Assembly: GCF_013283645.1 (NCBI RefSeq) | Contig: NZ_JABEKV010000005.1 | Span: 186,001 to 250,000 of the forward strand | DNA length: 64,000 nt | DNA from: Sinorhizobium psoraleae | Lineage (GTDB): Bacteria > Pseudomonadota > Alphaproteobacteria > Rhizobiales > Rhizobiaceae | Direction of reading: 5' to 3' | In this document: positions 61,277 to 64,000 of the stretch, in pieces | Layout: each line of letters starts with the position of its first letter | Position numbering within the stretch: the first letter of the stretch is position 1 | Notes under the pieces: model-generated | Seen by the model: the letters and a program-made list of their open reading frames with translations, nothing else | What the model was told of the DNA's origin: nothing | The model's database searches: none | Made by a program: the position numbers and the translations under genes

Positions 61277-64000
61277 TCAAGTCGATATGGCCGGGGAAGC
61301 GCCGTCCTGAGATGACGAAAGAGGAGGGGAGGTGCGGAGGTGAGTCTCGTTGCGCGCTTTGACCTGGACAACGTCGGAGAGGCGATGGAGAACCAGGTCG
61401 CTGGCGATTCGACGTTCCCAGCCTGCCGCATTGTCCTGCCTGGCGGCTTCGAGGGCGGCTTGAAGACGCGCCAATGCCAGCGAGGAGGCATCAGAAGTTT
61501 GCTCTTCCAGGACGATGAGACCTCCGACGCGGTGAAGTTCGGGGAGGCACCACCGCTCTCCGGACAAAGCGCAGTGTGCAAGGGCGGCGTCGATGATCTG
61601 GAGCGCCTCGTCGTAGAGGCGTAATCGGGCGAGAGCCTGCGCCTGCACCGCCTGGAACATCGTCTGGAACAGCGTGAAGCCGGACTCCCGCAACACATAC
61701 ATGCTCCGGCGTATTTGACGGAGACAGTCGTCATAGCGCCCGGCTCGCAGATGAAGCTCCGCCTCGAAGCAGTCGGCGTAGGCGTGCCAGACGTCGAGGG
61801 ACAGCGCCTTCGTGTGATCGCGTAGCAAGCGGATGTATTCCGCAGCCAATTCGTCCCGTCCCGCGAGCAACGCGAGAGGGCAAGCCGCCTCGGCCAGGAC
61901 GTTGCTGAGCGAAAGATGGTGACGTATGTCGACGGCGTAGCGGACGGTCTCTTCCACCTCACGGAGTGCGGTATCCTCGTCGCCGAGAACCCAGAGGCAG
62001 CGAGCCAGAATAATCCTCGCGGTCACCCTCTGATCGAACTGGAACCGAACAGAGTGCCGCCCGCGAGGCACGTGCTCGTATTCGACAAGCATTTGCTGTA
62101 GCTGGTCCCGCGCCTCCTCGTGCCGACCGAGCCAATGCAGTGTCGCGCCGCGCATCCGCTTTCCAATGATTGCGTCAGCCGGATCTGAGGAGCGGGGGGC
62201 AAGCGCCGCAAACCGCTCGGTGAGTTGGAGACCCGAGCGCGGCTCCGCGCGGTTTATCGCGTCGACCCAGAGCGCCCAAAACGCACGAAGCTGGTGATCG
62301 ACATCGCCAAGTTTTTCGGCAATTCCCAGAGCCGTCGTCCAGGCCGAGGTGCCATGTTCGCGGGCATCGGTGGATCGCATCTGCGGCCAGCCGAGGGCGG
62401 CATAGAGCTTCATCCTGCTTCGTTCGTCGAGATCGGGACGCGAATCCAGGTAGTTGATTGCAAGGGTTACCGCTGCCAGGCATTCGTCTAGCAACGACAG
62501 CCGGAAGAACAGGGGCAGGGCGGCGACCGTGAGGCGCACGCCGAGCAGCACGTTGCCAGCCGCCCCGAAGGCCCAGTCGAGGGCGGCGCGGAGACCAGGC
62601 ACCTGCTGGGCGAAGTCCTGAGACCATTCGTTGGCCGACGCCGAGTACAATTCCTCTTCCGCAGCCTCGAGGAGGCAGCTTAGATAGGTCGCGAACCTCG
62701 CCATTGCGGTATGGGCGTCGCCGGATTCCAGGAGTCTCTCTCCCGCATAGAGGCGCGTCGTGTCCAGAAGCCGGTAGAACGGCGTATCGAAAGGCGTTTC
62801 TGCGACGAGGAGGGATTTGGCGACGAGGGCGGCGATAAGCTCCGCAGCCTCCGGGTCCGAGAGGACGGCGCTTGCGGCCTCGAGCGTGAAGCGCCCGCGG
62901 AAGACGGATAGCTCTCTTAGAGCTTGCTGCTCCTGTGGCAGCAGGAGGAGATAACTCCAGTCCATTGTGGCGCGGAGCGTCTGGTGGCGCGGTAGGGCGG
63001 TTCGCCGCCCTCTTGTAAGCACCTTGAAGCAGTCGGTCAGGGAACGGGAAAGCGCATGGACGCCGATCGCCTCGAGACGGCCGGCGGCGAGTTCGATGGC
63101 CAAGGCAATGCCATCCAGCCTCGTGCAGATAGCGACGGCATGCGGCGCGTCTTCATCGGTCAGCTCGTAACCACCGAGGCAGGCGTCCGCCCGCTCGACG
63201 AACAACTGGACGGCGGGCGATTTCAACGCGATCTCCGCAGTGGCTGCGGGCGACGGCAGATCGAGGGGCGGCAGACGATGGACGCGTTCCCCCTCGGCGC
63301 GCAGCGGCTCGCGGCTGGTGGCGAGGATACGCAGGTTTGTCGTGTCCGATAGAAGGTTCTCCGCGAATTCGGCGGCGCTGGCCACGAGATGTTCGCAACT
63401 GTCCATCACCAGCAGCATGTTGCGTGATTGCAGGATAGAGGCGATTTCGCGCATGAGGTCGTCGGTTCTGGCGAGGATGCCCAGTGTGGAGGCGACGACG
63501 GTCGGGATCAGGCTGCCGTTCCCAAGCTCCGACAGGTCGATCCAGAGGACCTCGTTGTCGCTCGCGGCTCTCGATACTACCGCTCTGGCGACGGTGGACT
63601 TCCCCATTCCTCCGGGGCCGGCGACGGTCACCAGGCGTCCCTTGCTAAGCTGGTCGGAGATCGCCGCGATAGCGGGCTCGCGTCCGAAGATTCGGAGCTC
63701 GTGACGCTCGGGCCGAAGCTTGTGAGGCACTGTCGCGGAAACGGCCGTCGGGCCGCGGCGCTCCACTGGGGCGATAAAGGTGTACCCACGGCCCGGTACG
63801 TTTGCGATGAATCGCGGCTCGCGCTGTGTGTCCCCTAACGCTTTCCTCAGTGCGGAGACGTGCACGCGGAGATTGGCCTCATCCACAAAAGTGTGCGGCC
63901 AGACCTGCCTGACAATCTCCGCGTTGGTCTTCAGCTCGCCGGGATGAGAGAGAAGAAACAGGAGGATATCGAGGGCGCGGCTTCCCAGCGGAACCACGCT
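61277..64000 (-). CDS. wHTH-STAND ATPase-TPR transcriptional regulator (5' end outside window)
   Basis: At least 906 residues; the beginning lies beyond the right edge. Order: OmpR-type winged helix (VPLGSRALDILLFLLSHPGE to GRGYTFIAPVE, ~1-80), NB-ARC-like STAND ATPase (~105-400; Walker A VAGPGGMGKSTVAR, Walker B NMLLVMDSCEH, sensor ILATSREPLRAEGERVHRLP), then helical TPR-like repeats (~440-860). Such proteins act as ATP-dependent signal-triggered activators. Read leftward it precedes the DJ-1-like, hydrolase, DUF4126, SDR and MBL genes and probably controls them; 88 bases separate it from the DJ-1-like gene. Confidence 0.88.
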   Translation of the reverse strand, partial: SVVPLGSRALDILLFLLSHPGELKTNAEIVRQVWPHTFVDEANLRVHVSALRKALGDTQREPRFIANVPGRGYTFIAPVERRGPTAVSATVPHKLRPERHELRIFGREPAIAAISDQLSKGRLVTVAGPGGMGKSTVARAVVSRAASDNEVLWIDLSELGNGSLIPTVVASTLGILARTDDLMREIASILQSRNMLLVMDSCEHLVASAAEFAENLLSDTTNLRILATSREPLRAEGERVHRLPPLDLPSPAATAEIALKSPAVQLFVERADACLGGYELTDEDAPHAVAICTRLDGIALAIELAAGRLEAIGVHALSRSLTDCFKVLTRGRRTALPRHQTLRATMDWSYLLLLPQEQQALRELSVFRGRFTLEAASAVLSDPEAAELIAALVAKSLLVAETPFDTPFYRLLDTTRLYAGERLLESGDAHTAMARFATYLSCLLEAAEEELYSASANEWSQDFAQQVPGLRAALDWAFGAAGNVLLGVRLTVAALPLFFRLSLLDECLAAVTLAINYLDSRPDLDERSRMKLYAALGWPQMRSTDAREHGTSAWTTALGIAEKLGDVDHQLRAFWALWVDAINRAEPRSGLQLTERFAALAPRSSDPADAIIGKRMRGATLHWLGRHEEARDQLQQMLVEYEHVPRGRHSVRFQFDQRVTARIILARCLWVLGDEDTALREVEETVRYAVDIRHHLSLSNVLAEAACPLALLAGRDELAAEYIRLLRDHTKALSLDVWHAYADCFEAELHLRAGRYDDCLRQIRRSMYVLRESGFTLFQTMFQAVQAQALARLRLYDEALQIIDAALAHCALSGERWCLPELHRVGGLIVLEEQTSDASSLALARLQAALEAARQDNAAGWERRIASDLVLHRLSDVVQVKARNETHLRTSPPLSSSQDGASPAIST

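Overview
The window looks like part of a rhizobial (Rhizobiaceae, Sinorhizobium/Ensifer-like) genome, probably a large secondary replicon. The reasons are high GC with strong G/C third positions, four complete sugar ABC importers each beside its own LacI or GntR regulator or control region, an EglC/ExsH-like RTX glycanase, an HWE-family kinase, polysaccharide functions and VapBC-type modules. I saw no rRNA, tRNA or CRISPR array. The genus is an inference from gene content, not a database result.

Layout. 1-4.2 kb: the 3' end of a dihydroxyacetone kinase gene, then a multi-PAS/GAF HWE histidine kinase coupled to a single-domain response regulator. 4.2-5.7 kb: a secreted GH16 glycanase. 5.7-9.8 kb: a CUT2 sugar importer split around a divergent control region, with an NAD-dependent epimerase. 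9.8-13.9 kb: an S41 protease, two related convergent membrane-protein genes (one broken by an in-frame stop), an M50-CBS protease and a small Cys-rich secreted protein. 14.1-21.5 kb: LacI regulator, Gfo/Idh/MocA dehydrogenase, IolE-like isomerase and a CUT1 importer. 21.6-27.0 kb: a YtfQRT-YjfF galactofuranose-type importer with a GntR regulator. 27.1-30.9 kb: a tight operon of an N-formylglutamate amidohydrolase-like protein, a DUF1704/MATCAP-like metallopeptidase and a GshB-like ATP-grasp ligase, which is the best candidate here for an undescribed pathway.

31-34 kb: an MFS exporter divergent from a TetR regulator, with four copies of one palindrome between them. 34.1-43.1 kb: a cell-surface region with an ExoY-like fragment, a GMC dehydrogenase with a Tat-exported partner, a PRTase-HAD fusion, a flippase, an HTTM protein, a DCC thiol oxidoreductase and an acyltransferase. 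44.2-45.0 kb: a TauE/SafE exporter. 45.2-51.8 kb: a LacI-controlled CUT1 importer with a GH172 (DUF2961) furanosidase. 52.0-56.8 kb: a rearrangement scar with gene fragments (mscL, a peptide-binding protein, an outer-membrane protein, an integrase, a redoxin) and toxin-antitoxin genes. 57.1-64 kb: a minus-strand set of stress or detoxification-type enzymes, with a large wHTH-STAND-TPR regulator running off the end.

Two themes recur. One is oligosaccharide and furanoside scavenging: a secreted glycanase, a Galf-type importer, and a GH172 enzyme beside a CUT1 importer. The other is decay: at least seven genes are truncated or interrupted, mostly around toxin-antitoxin genes at 52-56 kb.
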